Below, in pieces: positions 7,913-15,424 of a DNA stretch of 61,922 nt. The notes under the pieces are model-generated. The model was not told where the DNA came from and made no database searches. It saw nothing but the letters and a program-made list of their open reading frames with translations. A program made the translations under genes and the position numbers. Within the stretch, counting starts at the first letter, position 1; each line of letters starts with the position of its first letter. Source of the DNA: Bacilli bacterium (lineage in GTDB: Bacteria; Bacillota_I; Bacilli_A; RF39; UBA660); assembly GCA_017519965.1 (NCBI GenBank), contig JAFWRK010000006.1, positions 1 through 61,922 on the forward strand, in the 5' to 3' direction.

Positions 7913-10281
7913 TTCATACTTTTATATGTTTTTAGTATGTTTAGACATTCTTCATAAGCTTCTGATAATTCTGTAAAATGTTCTTTTACATAATCTACTT
8001 TATTATCTTTACTTGCTAATTCATGATCATATGCAATATCTCCTAGTTTATTGAATCCTAGGTATCTAGCATCACTCTTTAGTGAGTGTACTTCTACTGC
8101 ATAGTCAGGCATATTTTCTTGTAGTCTATAATTTTCTATTTTTTGGAATTTTTCTTCTACTTCTGCTAGGAAATCATTTACTGTTTCATCATACATTTCC
8201 ATATCTCCTAGAAGTTCAAGAGCTTTATCCATATCTACACCATTATTTATTAGATATTGTTTCTTATCTAATGTTGGTGGTTCTTCTATTGTTTCTGTTG
8301 TTTGAGATGTTTCAGGAGTTACTTCCTCTGGCATCTCATTTACAACAGGAACTTCTTTTTGTTCTTCAACTACTTCAGTAGGTTTTACTTCTTCAGGCAT
8401 TTGATTTACTACAGGAGCTTCTTTTACTTCTTCTTTAGGAGCTTCAACTGCTACAGTATCAGTTGAAGGTTTAATATTGTATTCTTGAATAATTGTACCT
8501 AATACTTTTATTATTTGATCTTTTTCAAGAGGTTTAGCTAGATAATCATTAAATCCTTGAGATATGTATCTTTCTCTCATACCTGTTAAGGCATTAGCTG
8601 TTAAACATACTACTGGAGTATTAAATCCTTCTATTTTCTTTAACTCTTGTAATGTATCTCCACCTTTTAATCCAGGCATTTGATCATCTAATAAGATAAT
8701 GTCATATTTTTCATTATTTTTAATTCTATCTATACATTCATATCCATCTTTAGCAGTTGTCATACAGTCTGCATTGAATAGTTTAAATATCTTTAATCCA
8801 ACTTTTATATTAAGTTCATTATCATCTACCATTAATATCTTAATACCAGATAAATCTAATGTATCTAATGATTTTTGTGTAGCTTGAGCTGGATCTGCTT
8901 TTTCTATCTTTTGATCTATTTCTATAGAGAATTTAGATCCTTTTCCATATTCACTTTCTACACTAATTTTTCCACCCATCATTTCAGCTAATTGTTTAGT
9001 TATATTTAATCCTAAACCTGTACCTTCAATAGCAGCATTTTTATCAGATTCTAATCTTTGGAATTTAGTAAATAACTTATCCATGTTTTCTTTCTTAACA
9101 CCTTGTCCAGAATCTTCTACACTTATATTTAAAGTTGCTATATCTCCGTTAATAGTACAATTAACTTCATATCTAACAAAACCTGCTGGAGTATATTTAC
9201 AAGCATTACTTAAGAAGTTTGTAACTATCTTTCTTAAGTTAGCACTATCTCCTATTAATGTTTCAGGTAAATTATCAGCTATTTTATAAGTAAAGTCTAA
9301 CTTTTTCTCCTTCATTCTAGGAGTTATTAGTTTAGCTAATTCTTCATATACTTCTCTAGCATTATATGGAGCATCTATTATTTCTATCTTACCTGCTTCA
9401 ATCTTAGAAATATCTAAAATACCATTAACTATTTCTAGTAATGTTTGAGAAGCACTTACTATATCATGTGCATTTTCTTGAGCCTCTTCTAGAGTTGTTG
9501 CTGTACCAATACAATCACTAAATCCTACAATAGCATTTAATGGAGTTCTAATCTCATGTGACATATTAGCTAAGAAATCTGTTTTAGCTTCATTAGCCTT
9601 TTCTGCTGTATCTTTAGCTATTTCTAATTGATTAATCATTTTTACGTCAGGGTTCTCTATTGTGAAGTACATTACTAGACATGTTAATACTATAGAAGGA
9701 TTAATAACATAATTAATTTCAGGATGATATACAAGTATTGTTGTTAGCATAATTCCTTCAAATATTAATAATACTATTGGTATATATTTTTCATTGAAAA
9801 TATTTTTTATATCAAGTGCCAACATAACAATTAATGAAAAATATAAAATTATAAATACTATATATGTATAATTAACAGATAAACCAAATGAATTTCCATT
9901 ATGTATTTCTAATGGAAAAGCAAATATTAAAACAAAATTTATAACACTTAAAATTTTGAAGAATATTTTTCCACCACTTATTAACTTTTCACTGTTATGT
10001 GAAACACAAAATGTATAAAAAGAAAACATCATAACACAAGATACTATACCTACTAAATATAGTTTATTAATCAAAGCAATTATAAATAGTGGTATTTTAA
10101 AATCACCATTTACTGATTCTCCTAAAAGCAATCCTGTTGCTGTTGTTATAATAGACAAGATTAAAATGATGGCATATGTATTATCTTCCACTTTATGCAT
10201 TCTTTTTTTTGACTTAAATATAAGTCCGACTATTATTGCTATAATTAGCGCATAGACATTTATTACTAATTGAGCACTCAT
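7909..10281 (-). CDS. Hybrid sensor histidine kinase with REC and HPt domains (copy 1)
   Basis: The 790-residue protein runs: six or seven membrane helices (1-207), HisKA with phospho-His in [10 protein letters not shown] (H242), HATPase_c (N box [11 protein letters not shown] boxes DSGQGV and GTGLGL), a receiver with acidic pocket VDDNE and phospho-Asp in LLDDQMPG (D532), Lys in LAKPLEK, a charged linker with two copies of PVVNxMPEEV (623-660), and an HPt domain with His in [12 protein letters not shown] (H732). The whole His-Asp-His relay is therefore in one chain, and the output would need a separate response regulator, none of which is in the window. Two paralogues lie at 22090 and 28075; this one is the most diverged. 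The ligand is unknown. Confidence 0.95.
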   Translation of the reverse strand: MSAQLVINVYALIIAIIVGLIFKSKKRMHKVEDNTYAIILILSIITTATGLLLGESVNGDFKIPLFIIALINKLYLVGIVSCVMMFSFYTFCVSHNSEKLISGGKIFFKILSVINFVLIFAFPLEIHNGNSFGLSVNYTYIVFIILYFSLIVMLALDIKNIFNEKYIPIVLLIFEGIMLTTILVYHPEINYVINPSIVLTCLVMYFTIENPDVKMINQLEIAKDTAEKANEAKTDFLANMSHEIRTPLNAIVGFSDCIGTATTLEEAQENAHDIVSASQTLLEIVNGILDISKIEAGKIEIIDAPYNAREVYEELAKLITPRMKEKKLDFTYKIADNLPETLIGDSANLRKIVTNFLSNACKYTPAGFVRYEVNCTINGDIATLNISVEDSGQGVKKENMDKLFTKFQRLESDKNAAIEGTGLGLNITKQLAEMMGGKISVESEYGKGSKFSIEIDQKIEKADPAQATQKSLDTLDLSGIKILMVDDNELNIKVGLKIFKLFNADCMTTAKDGYECIDRIKNNEKYDIILLDDQMPGLKGGDTLQELKKIEGFNTPVVCLTANALTGMRERYISQGFNDYLAKPLEKDQIIKVLGTIIQEYNIKPSTDTVAVEAPKEEVKEAPVVNQMPEEVKPTEVVEEQKEVPVVNEMPEEVTPETSQTTETIEEPPTLDKKQYLINNGVDMDKALELLGDMEMYDETVNDFLAEVEEKFQKIENYRLQENMPDYAVEVHSLKSDARYLGFNKLGDIAYDHELASKDNKVDYVKEHFTELSEAYEECLNILKTYKSMN

Positions 10282-10320
10282 GTATCATCACCTATTATAA
10301 TTATATAATTAAAGTCAAAT

Positions 10321-10347
10321 AAAAAAAAGTAGTAAATACTACTTTTC
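10321..10347 (-). terminator. Intrinsic terminator of the acyl-adenylate ligase gene
   Basis: Arms AGTAGTA (10328-10334) and TACTACT (10337-10343) form a hairpin followed on the minus strand by eight T residues. Confidence 0.8.
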
Positions 10348-10349
10348 TT

Positions 10350-12365
10350 TTATTTTTTTATTTTTATCTTCTCATGTTCTGGCTTTATTACTTTAATTGA
10401 ATCAACAGCCATATTAGTTTCACTCATAACTACTGTTATTTCATTACCATTCAATTGTTGTAATTCAATATCTTTATAATTTACCTTTCCACTTTTATCT
10501 GAAATTGGTAACTCATCTATAAAACTGAATTTTGTTGGAATTTGTCTGCTTGATATTTCTGAATTATTAATAAACTTCTCACTAATTATTTTCTCAACTA
10601 TATCTGCTTTTTCATCCATTGACTTATTGTTATCTTTCAAAACAATGCTTGCTTTTGGCATATTACCAAATTCACTCTCTTCATAGTATGGTGTAACAAT
10701 GCAATATCTTACATTGCTATCTTCTTCTATTAACTTTTCGATTATATGCGGTTTAATCTTTGCTCCATCAAACCTAGTAAACATTCTATTATCTCTAGTA
10801 AGAAAAGATATTTTTCCAGTTGAGTCCATTTTACCTATATCTCCAGTCTTTATGAAATCAATATTATTTATACTAATATGGTTAATATATGAATTATCAT
10901 CTAACTTTCCAGAACTTGCTGATGGACTAGAAATAATAATTTCTCCTTCAGCAAATCCATTTTTTTGAATTTTCTTCATTTTATTTAAATTATTATCATA
11001 GATTGCATATGTTGTTCCAAATAATGGAATTCCCATAGAGTTTGGATCATTGTATTCTCCAATTGCAAAAGTTCCACAACCACTAATTTCACTCATACCA
11101 TGGCCTTTTGTAATTTTGCATTTACAATTATGTTTTCTTAGAAACTCATTAATGCTGTCTTCATCTTTTTCTGACATACTGTCTCCACCATAAGTAATCA
11201 TTGTTAAATATGACAAATCTTCATGTGTTAATTTATTATCATTCATTAAATTAATTAACCATGTTGGTGGCCCTATTAATATTTGCGGTTTATTATCGAT
11301 GATTAATTGTGATAGGTACTTTGGAGAAAATTCCGGAACTTGAATTAAATTACTATTGTGACATAATCCAGAATGAACAACATTTGATAAACCGAATGCT
11401 GCAAAGTATGGAAGTATATGTAGTGCCTTATCCTTACTTTTCATTGGCATATTAGAATAAAATGTTTGGTGTACATAGCAATTAAGATTATCTGTTGTCA
11501 AAGGAATTGGTTTTGGCATTGGACTAGAAGTACCAGAAGTATGTACAATTGTTTCCATTCTATTAGGGCTATATTTTGCCTTCTTAATAATTACATTATT
11601 TGATTTTTTTAGTAACTCTTTATAATCTATTATTTCTATTTTAGAATTAACTTTAGATTCTTCAATTTTCTTTCCAACTTGCTTCATTCTTTTTAATTCT
11701 TCTTTAGTAACTTTGATACCATTATATTTGATTTTTTGTTTTAAATAATTTAGCATCATTTTCTTACTCATGAAGCTATTAGGAGATACTAAAATAATTT
11801 TATTTATTCCTAATTCTTTTAACTCGTTTTCGATTGATTTTATCATGGCTAAATAGCATTGATCTAAACATACTATATGATTTATTTTTTCATTTTTTAT
11901 CATAGATAACATTTTTTTAGCACTAACCTCTAAATTAATGCTATCTGGCCTTGGATCTATATAATCTGATACTGCTCCAATTTGTGAAGTACCATAGAAA
12001 AGATAAGCAGTTTCTGGTATATTAGGCATTAAGTATAGAACTCTTTCATTTTCTTTTACTCCAAACTTTAATAAAGCCTTAGAAGCATTATCAATATTAT
12101 TATACAATTCTTTATAAGTAATCTTTTTTCCATAGTTAGTAATTGCTGTATTATTCTCTTTTCCTATATTTTTTTCTTTTAAATAATCTAGTATTGTACA
12201 TTTAGGCATAGTGTTCTTATACTCTTTTATTTTTTTTGTGTCATAGTATTGCATCCATGGTTTATCTATATGTGGATAGCCTGTTAATGAATACTTGTTT
12301 TTACATGTGTATTTATTTCCTTGTAGTAATTTTTGATTATAACAACTAATCTTTTTTACTTTCAT
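10350..12365 (-). CDS. AMP-dependent synthetase/ligase (fatty-acid/acyl-CoA ligase-like, ANL superfamily)
   Basis: This 671-residue protein has a complete set of ANL motifs: P-loop TIVHTSGTSSPMPKPIPLT (275-290), the A4/A5 region TYGGDSMSEKDE and GHGMSEISGCG (421-431), the TGD motif (507-509), the hinge LTRDNRMFTRFDGAKIKPH and the C-terminal catalytic Lys segment LPISDKSGKVNY. It should activate a carboxylic acid, probably a fatty acid, as acyl-AMP. The first about 60 residues and a Lys-rich insertion (205-245) are longer than usual. No acyl carrier protein, thioesterase or beta-oxidation gene is adjacent, so the substrate cannot be fixed. A promoter candidate with 17-bp spacing lies at 12392-12420 and a terminator follows the gene, making it a single-gene unit. 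Confidence 0.9.
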   Translation of the reverse strand: MKVKKISCYNQKLLQGNKYTCKNKYSLTGYPHIDKPWMQYYDTKKIKEYKNTMPKCTILDYLKEKNIGKENNTAITNYGKKITYKELYNNIDNASKALLKFGVKENERVLYLMPNIPETAYLFYGTSQIGAVSDYIDPRPDSINLEVSAKKMLSMIKNEKINHIVCLDQCYLAMIKSIENELKELGINKIILVSPNSFMSKKMMLNYLKQKIKYNGIKVTKEELKRMKQVGKKIEESKVNSKIEIIDYKELLKKSNNVIIKKAKYSPNRMETIVHTSGTSSPMPKPIPLTTDNLNCYVHQTFYSNMPMKSKDKALHILPYFAAFGLSNVVHSGLCHNSNLIQVPEFSPKYLSQLIIDNKPQILIGPPTWLINLMNDNKLTHEDLSYLTMITYGGDSMSEKDEDSINEFLRKHNCKCKITKGHGMSEISGCGTFAIGEYNDPNSMGIPLFGTTYAIYDNNLNKMKKIQKNGFAEGEIIISSPSASSGKLDDNSYINHISINNIDFIKTGDIGKMDSTGKISFLTRDNRMFTRFDGAKIKPHIIEKLIEEDSNVRYCIVTPYYEESEFGNMPKASIVLKDNNKSMDEKADIVEKIISEKFINNSEISSRQIPTKFSFIDELPISDKSGKVNYKDIELQQLNGNEITVVMSETNMAVDSIKVIKPEHEKIKIKK

Positions 12366-12391
12366 CGCTATTCCCCCAAATTAATTACTAT

Positions 12392-12420
12392 ATTTTAACA
12401 CATTTTGCTTTAAAATGCAA
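12392..12420 (-). promoter_or_regulatory. Candidate sigma-A promoter of the ligase gene
   Basis: On the minus strand, TTGCAT (12415-12420), a 17-bp spacer and TAAAAT (12392-12397) stand about 27 bp before the ATG, followed by a GGGGGA ribosome-binding site. Confidence 0.55.
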
Positions 12421-12496
12421 TTATTTGTTATTTAGTATAATTATTATTAACTCGTTCGTTTCCTTAAATCTATAGATTGCCTAATATACATATTTA

Positions 12497-13042
12497 TTAT
12501 TCTTTTAAATATTTTTCTTTTAATTCAGGATACATTACAAAAAAAGCATCTACATTAAACCCTCTACTTTCCCACTTTTTAACCTTTTCAATTAAATCAC
12601 TATTGTCTATCGGTAACCATTTAGGTCTATTTGGGTATAAATAGATTTTTATTTCACCCCTCTTATCAAGTTTAAACAATTCATTATATATATTATCAAC
12701 CTTTTCTTCTTTTATTACAGGCTCATCATATTCACTTACAACTTCTCCAGACCACCCTGTTTTTCCACTCATAAAGTTTTTACTATCTAAATAATATAGT
12801 GATCCACCTTCATTAAATATTTCTCTAAACATTCCTTTTTTTCTTTCTACCAGTATATATGGATATTCTTTACTTCCATCTCCACCTAAATAATAATATA
12901 AATCATTACCTTTACTTGAAATAAATATCAGTGACAACGCTTTTGAATAAGTACCATATACCCAAGAGTGGTTATGAGTACTTTTGTTTTTTTTAATTAC
13001 TGTTAAATTTCTGGTTTTACTTCCGTGATAAACATATCTCAT
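12497..13042 (-). CDS. Unknown protein, possible ADP-ribosyltransferase-like fold
   Basis: I do not recognise this protein with certainty. From the ATG at 13042 it has 181 residues; a TTG four codons upstream is a weaker alternative, since TTGGA sits in the right place to be the ribosome-binding site for the ATG. It starts MRYVYHGSKTRNLTVIKKNK followed by HNHSWVYGTYSKALSLIFIS, a pattern (YHGS near the N-terminus, then a Y-x-T strand) that resembles small ART/PARP-fold proteins such as DUF3990. The rest has WSGEVVSEYDEP and a C-terminal KKWESRGFNVDAFF. There are no membrane segments or signal peptide. The only support for enzyme function is this weak resemblance. Confidence 0.55.
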   Translation of the reverse strand: MRYVYHGSKTRNLTVIKKNKSTHNHSWVYGTYSKALSLIFISSKGNDLYYYLGGDGSKEYPYILVERKKGMFREIFNEGGSLYYLDSKNFMSGKTGWSGEVVSEYDEPVIKEEKVDNIYNELFKLDKRGEIKIYLYPNRPKWLPIDNSDLIEKVKKWESRGFNVDAFFVMYPELKEKYLKE

Positions 13043-13056
13043 TTTAATTTCCAAAT

Positions 13057-13152
13057 CTATCTTTTTAATATTTTTTTATAAATATGATTAAGTGAATTAT
13101 CTTCTTCTTTTATTTCTAATAATTTTTCTTTTAATTCTATATTTTTATTCAT
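13057..13152 (-). CDS. Possible 31-residue small protein upstream of the 13042 gene
   Basis: A short frame, MNKNIELKEKLLEIKEED to the end IYKKILKR, is predicted to be a charged helix. Its TAG stop lies 14 bp before the next ATG, so it could be a coupled leader or a remnant. There is only a weak purine-rich site before its ATG. Low-complexity A-rich DNA can produce such frames by chance, so this is tentative. Confidence 0.25.
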   Translation of the reverse strand: MNKNIELKEKLLEIKEEDNSLNHIYKKILKR

Positions 13153-13205
13153 ATTATTCTCTTTTTTCTTATTATATATTTGAAATAATTATTTTGTCAA
13201 AATCT

Positions 13206-13234
13206 TTGATATATTAGTTCTTTTCACTTATAAT
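13206..13234 (+). promoter_or_regulatory. Sigma-A promoter of the 13279 gene
   Basis: TTGATA (13206-13211), a 17-bp spacer and a perfect TATAAT (13229-13234) lie about 45 bp before the TTG start. Confidence 0.8.
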
Positions 13235-13278
13235 TATAGTAGAAATAAGTTCAAACGTAATAAAGGTAGTGAAAAAAA

Positions 13279-13524
13279 TTGAATAATAATGATATTAGAT
13301 ATCGAGAATGGTTAAATTTAAATACACCAGCAAGTAAATGTTTAAAGAATATAATTGAAGCTGAAAATATACTTATAAGTTTAGATGATTATCAACAAAA
13401 GAATAATCAATGTTATCCTGAGATTGAAGATCTTATGTTAAAGATTGGTGAGGTTAGAAGAAGTTATACTAAGTATATGGATGAACATGAAGAAATAATA
13501 TTATTAAAAGATGATGAAATATAA
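13279..13524 (+). CDS. Small cytoplasmic protein of unknown function
   Basis: This 81-residue protein starts at a TTG (MNNNDIRYREWLNL by convention). AAAGGTAG at 13262-13269 is the ribosome-binding site, and a strong promoter lies at 13206-13234. It is helical and acidic (NIIEAENILISLDDYQQ, EDLMLKIGEVRRSYTKYM) with no membrane helix or known motif. It is one of the few plus-strand genes here and forms its own transcription unit, ending at a bidirectional terminator. I cannot assign a function. Confidence 0.75.
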   Translation: MNNNDIRYREWLNLNTPASKCLKNIIEAENILISLDDYQQKNNQCYPEIEDLMLKIGEVRRSYTKYMDEHEEIILLKDDEI

Positions 13525-13557
13525 AAAGAGATAATTAATATATAATTATCTCTTTTT
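13523..13557. terminator. Bidirectional terminator between convergent genes
   Basis: Perfect 15-bp arms (13523-13537 and 13543-13557) end in A5 on one side and T5 on the other, serving both the 13279 gene and the minus-strand gene at 13563. Confidence 0.85.
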
Positions 13558-13562
13558 ATTAT

Positions 13563-13958
13563 TTAATAAATAATATCTACTAATCCTTGATAGTCTAATT
13601 TTATATTGTCATCATTTATGAATATTTTTGTTTCAATTTTATTATCAATAATATTATTAAATTCTACTATAACTTCACTATCGATAAAATCAATGTACTT
13701 TTCAGTATCAAATATTTCAATCATACTAATTTTTGAATCCAAATTAGTAGGTAGATCTATAAACTTTTTATTTTCTATATTTTTTATATTATTATTTTTA
13801 AACTTATCGATATAAAATCTAATATATCCTTTTTCTTTATTTAACTCTATATCCATATCTACTATAATTGAATAATACTTTTCCTTGTTATATAGTGCAT
13901 TAACATACTTAATATTGGAAGAAATGATTTTATAATCTTTATTATTAATTATTAACAT
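13563..13958 (-). CDS. Hypothetical protein downstream of rluD
   Basis: This 131-residue protein is rich in Ile, Asn and Asp and starts MLIINNKDYKIISSNIKYV. It looks like an all-beta cytoplasmic protein (alternating hydrophobic strands such as YSIIVDMDIEL, IRFYIDKF, SEVIVEFNNI, TKIFIND) without signal peptide, membrane helix or known motif. It begins one base after the rluD stop, so it is the last gene of the dnaE-lspA-rluD operon and is probably translationally coupled. The function is unknown. Confidence 0.7.
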   Translation of the reverse strand: MLIINNKDYKIISSNIKYVNALYNKEKYYSIIVDMDIELNKEKGYIRFYIDKFKNNNIKNIENKKFIDLPTNLDSKISMIEIFDTEKYIDFIDSEVIVEFNNIIDNKIETKIFINDDNIKLDYQGLVDIIY

Positions 13959-13959
13959 T

Positions 13960-14850
13960 TTAATTATCTCTTTTTCTTAATTCTTCTAATTTGTCTAAAA
14001 ACTCTTTTGGTGGGTCTACTTTGAATGATAATACTTTGTTATCTCTTGGATGATTTAATTTAATACTATATGAATGTAACATTTGTCCAAACTCTGTACA
14101 TTTACCTTTACCATATAATGGATCATTGTTTACTGGAAATCCTATATATGACATATGTACTCTTATTTGATGTGTTCTACCTGTATCTAGTAAACATTCA
14201 ATTAATGTATTATTATCGAATCTTTCTAATACTTTAAAATGCGTAATTGATTCTTTTCCATTTACATCAGTTACTGCCATCTTTTGTCTATTATTTAAAT
14301 CTCTTCCTATAGGAGCTTCTATAGTTCCTGTTTCATGTTTTATTACTCCATCAACTATAGCTAAATATTTTCTTTCCACTTCTTTTTTAGATATCATTTC
14401 TGATAATTTCTCATGAGTAAATTCATTTTTAGCCACTAGCATTAATCCACTAGTGTCTTTATCTAATCTATGAACAATACCTGGTCTATTTTTTTCTCCA
14501 CTAGTTAGATTAAATCTATATAGAAGTGCATTTACTAATGTACCTGTATAATGACCTGGAGCTGGATGTACTACCATACCACTAGCTTTATTTATTATTA
14601 ATAAATCATCATCTTCATAAATAATATCTAATGGTAAGTCTTCTGGTTCTACATTTATATCATAATCTAAGTCATCATCTACTTCTATTTCGTCATCTAT
14701 TCTTACTTGATAACTTACATTTATATTTTTACCATTTACTGTTACTAGATTATCTTTTATTAATTTTTGAACTTTACTACGTGATTTATCTAATTTTTCT
14801 GATAAATATACATCAATTCTTTTGTTATCTGCTTCTTCTACTTTTATCAT
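13960..14850 (-). CDS. rluD: RluD-type 23S rRNA pseudouridine synthase
   Basis: The start is taken at the ATG 14850 (296 residues), because AAGGGTG immediately upstream is the ribosome-binding site and overlaps the longer GTG start at 14859. Residues about 7-65 form an S4 RNA-binding domain (RIDVYLSEKLDKSRSKVQKLI), followed by the catalytic domain with GIVHRLDKDTSGLMLVAKN, where the Asp of HRLDKD (D130) is the nucleophile, and by DTGRTHQIRVHM. RluD-type enzymes modify helix 69 uridines of 23S rRNA; other RluA-family targets are possible. It overlaps the end of lspA by 26 bp. Confidence 0.93.
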   Translation of the reverse strand: MIKVEEADNKRIDVYLSEKLDKSRSKVQKLIKDNLVTVNGKNINVSYQVRIDDEIEVDDDLDYDINVEPEDLPLDIIYEDDDLLIINKASGMVVHPAPGHYTGTLVNALLYRFNLTSGEKNRPGIVHRLDKDTSGLMLVAKNEFTHEKLSEMISKKEVERKYLAIVDGVIKHETGTIEAPIGRDLNNRQKMAVTDVNGKESITHFKVLERFDNNTLIECLLDTGRTHQIRVHMSYIGFPVNNDPLYGKGKCTEFGQMLHSYSIKLNHPRDNKVLSFKVDPPKEFLDKLEELRKRDN

Positions 14851-15424
14851 ACTTATCACCCTTTTTATTTATAATTGTTCCTTTGTTTTTTTCTTGTTGC
14901 CTATTATAACATGTATTGTTCTTTTTTTCTATTATTTCATCATATATGTTTATTGCTATATATATTATTACTCCACAGGTAATACAAATATCAGCAATAT
15001 TGAATACTGGTGCTTTATAATTAATAAGAGTAAATGCTAAAAAGTCTATTACGTTTTTATAGAATACTCTATCTATTAAGTTACCTATCATACCTCCAAA
15101 TAGAATGCCTAAAGATAGTATTGATAATTTATACTTATATTTTTCTTTTGTTATTATAGAGTTAATTAATGCTATACAAAATATAGTTATTATTATTAAT
15201 AAAGTAGTATGATTTCTTAAACTACTAAATGCTGCTCCTGTATTAGTTATGTACATTAAAGAGAAGAAATTAGGTATTATTACTATTTCTTTTCCTATGT
15301 CTAAATTAAACATTACTAATATTTTAGTCAATTGATCTATTAATATAGAAATGATAGATATTAAGTAAACTATTTTTATATCTTTTGGAGTACTTTTTAT
15401 CTTGTTAATTATTTTCTTTATCAT
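14825..15424 (-). CDS. lspA: Lipoprotein signal peptidase
   Basis: This 199-residue protein has four membrane helices and both catalytic aspartates: GGMIGNLIDRVFY (D118) and PVFNIADICIT (D145), plus the N-terminal DQLTK and NTGAAFS motifs. LspA removes signal peptides from diacylglyceryl prolipoproteins. The tail after residue 170 is basic and longer than usual, and the 3' end reads into the rluD start. Its ATG lies 20 bp inside the end of dnaE and is preceded by AAAGGAAGAT. The lspA-rluD neighbourhood is common in Firmicutes. Confidence 0.96.
   Translation of the reverse strand: MIKKIINKIKSTPKDIKIVYLISIISILIDQLTKILVMFNLDIGKEIVIIPNFFSLMYITNTGAAFSSLRNHTTLLIIITIFCIALINSIITKEKYKYKLSILSLGILFGGMIGNLIDRVFYKNVIDFLAFTLINYKAPVFNIADICITCGVIIYIAINIYDEIIEKKNNTCYNRQQEKNKGTIINKKGDKYDKSRRSR

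Noticed and set aside
10350..12365. Part of a natural-product cluster around the acyl-adenylate ligase
   Set aside because: No carrier protein, condensation, ketosynthase or thioesterase gene is nearby; it forms a single-gene unit with its own promoter and terminator.
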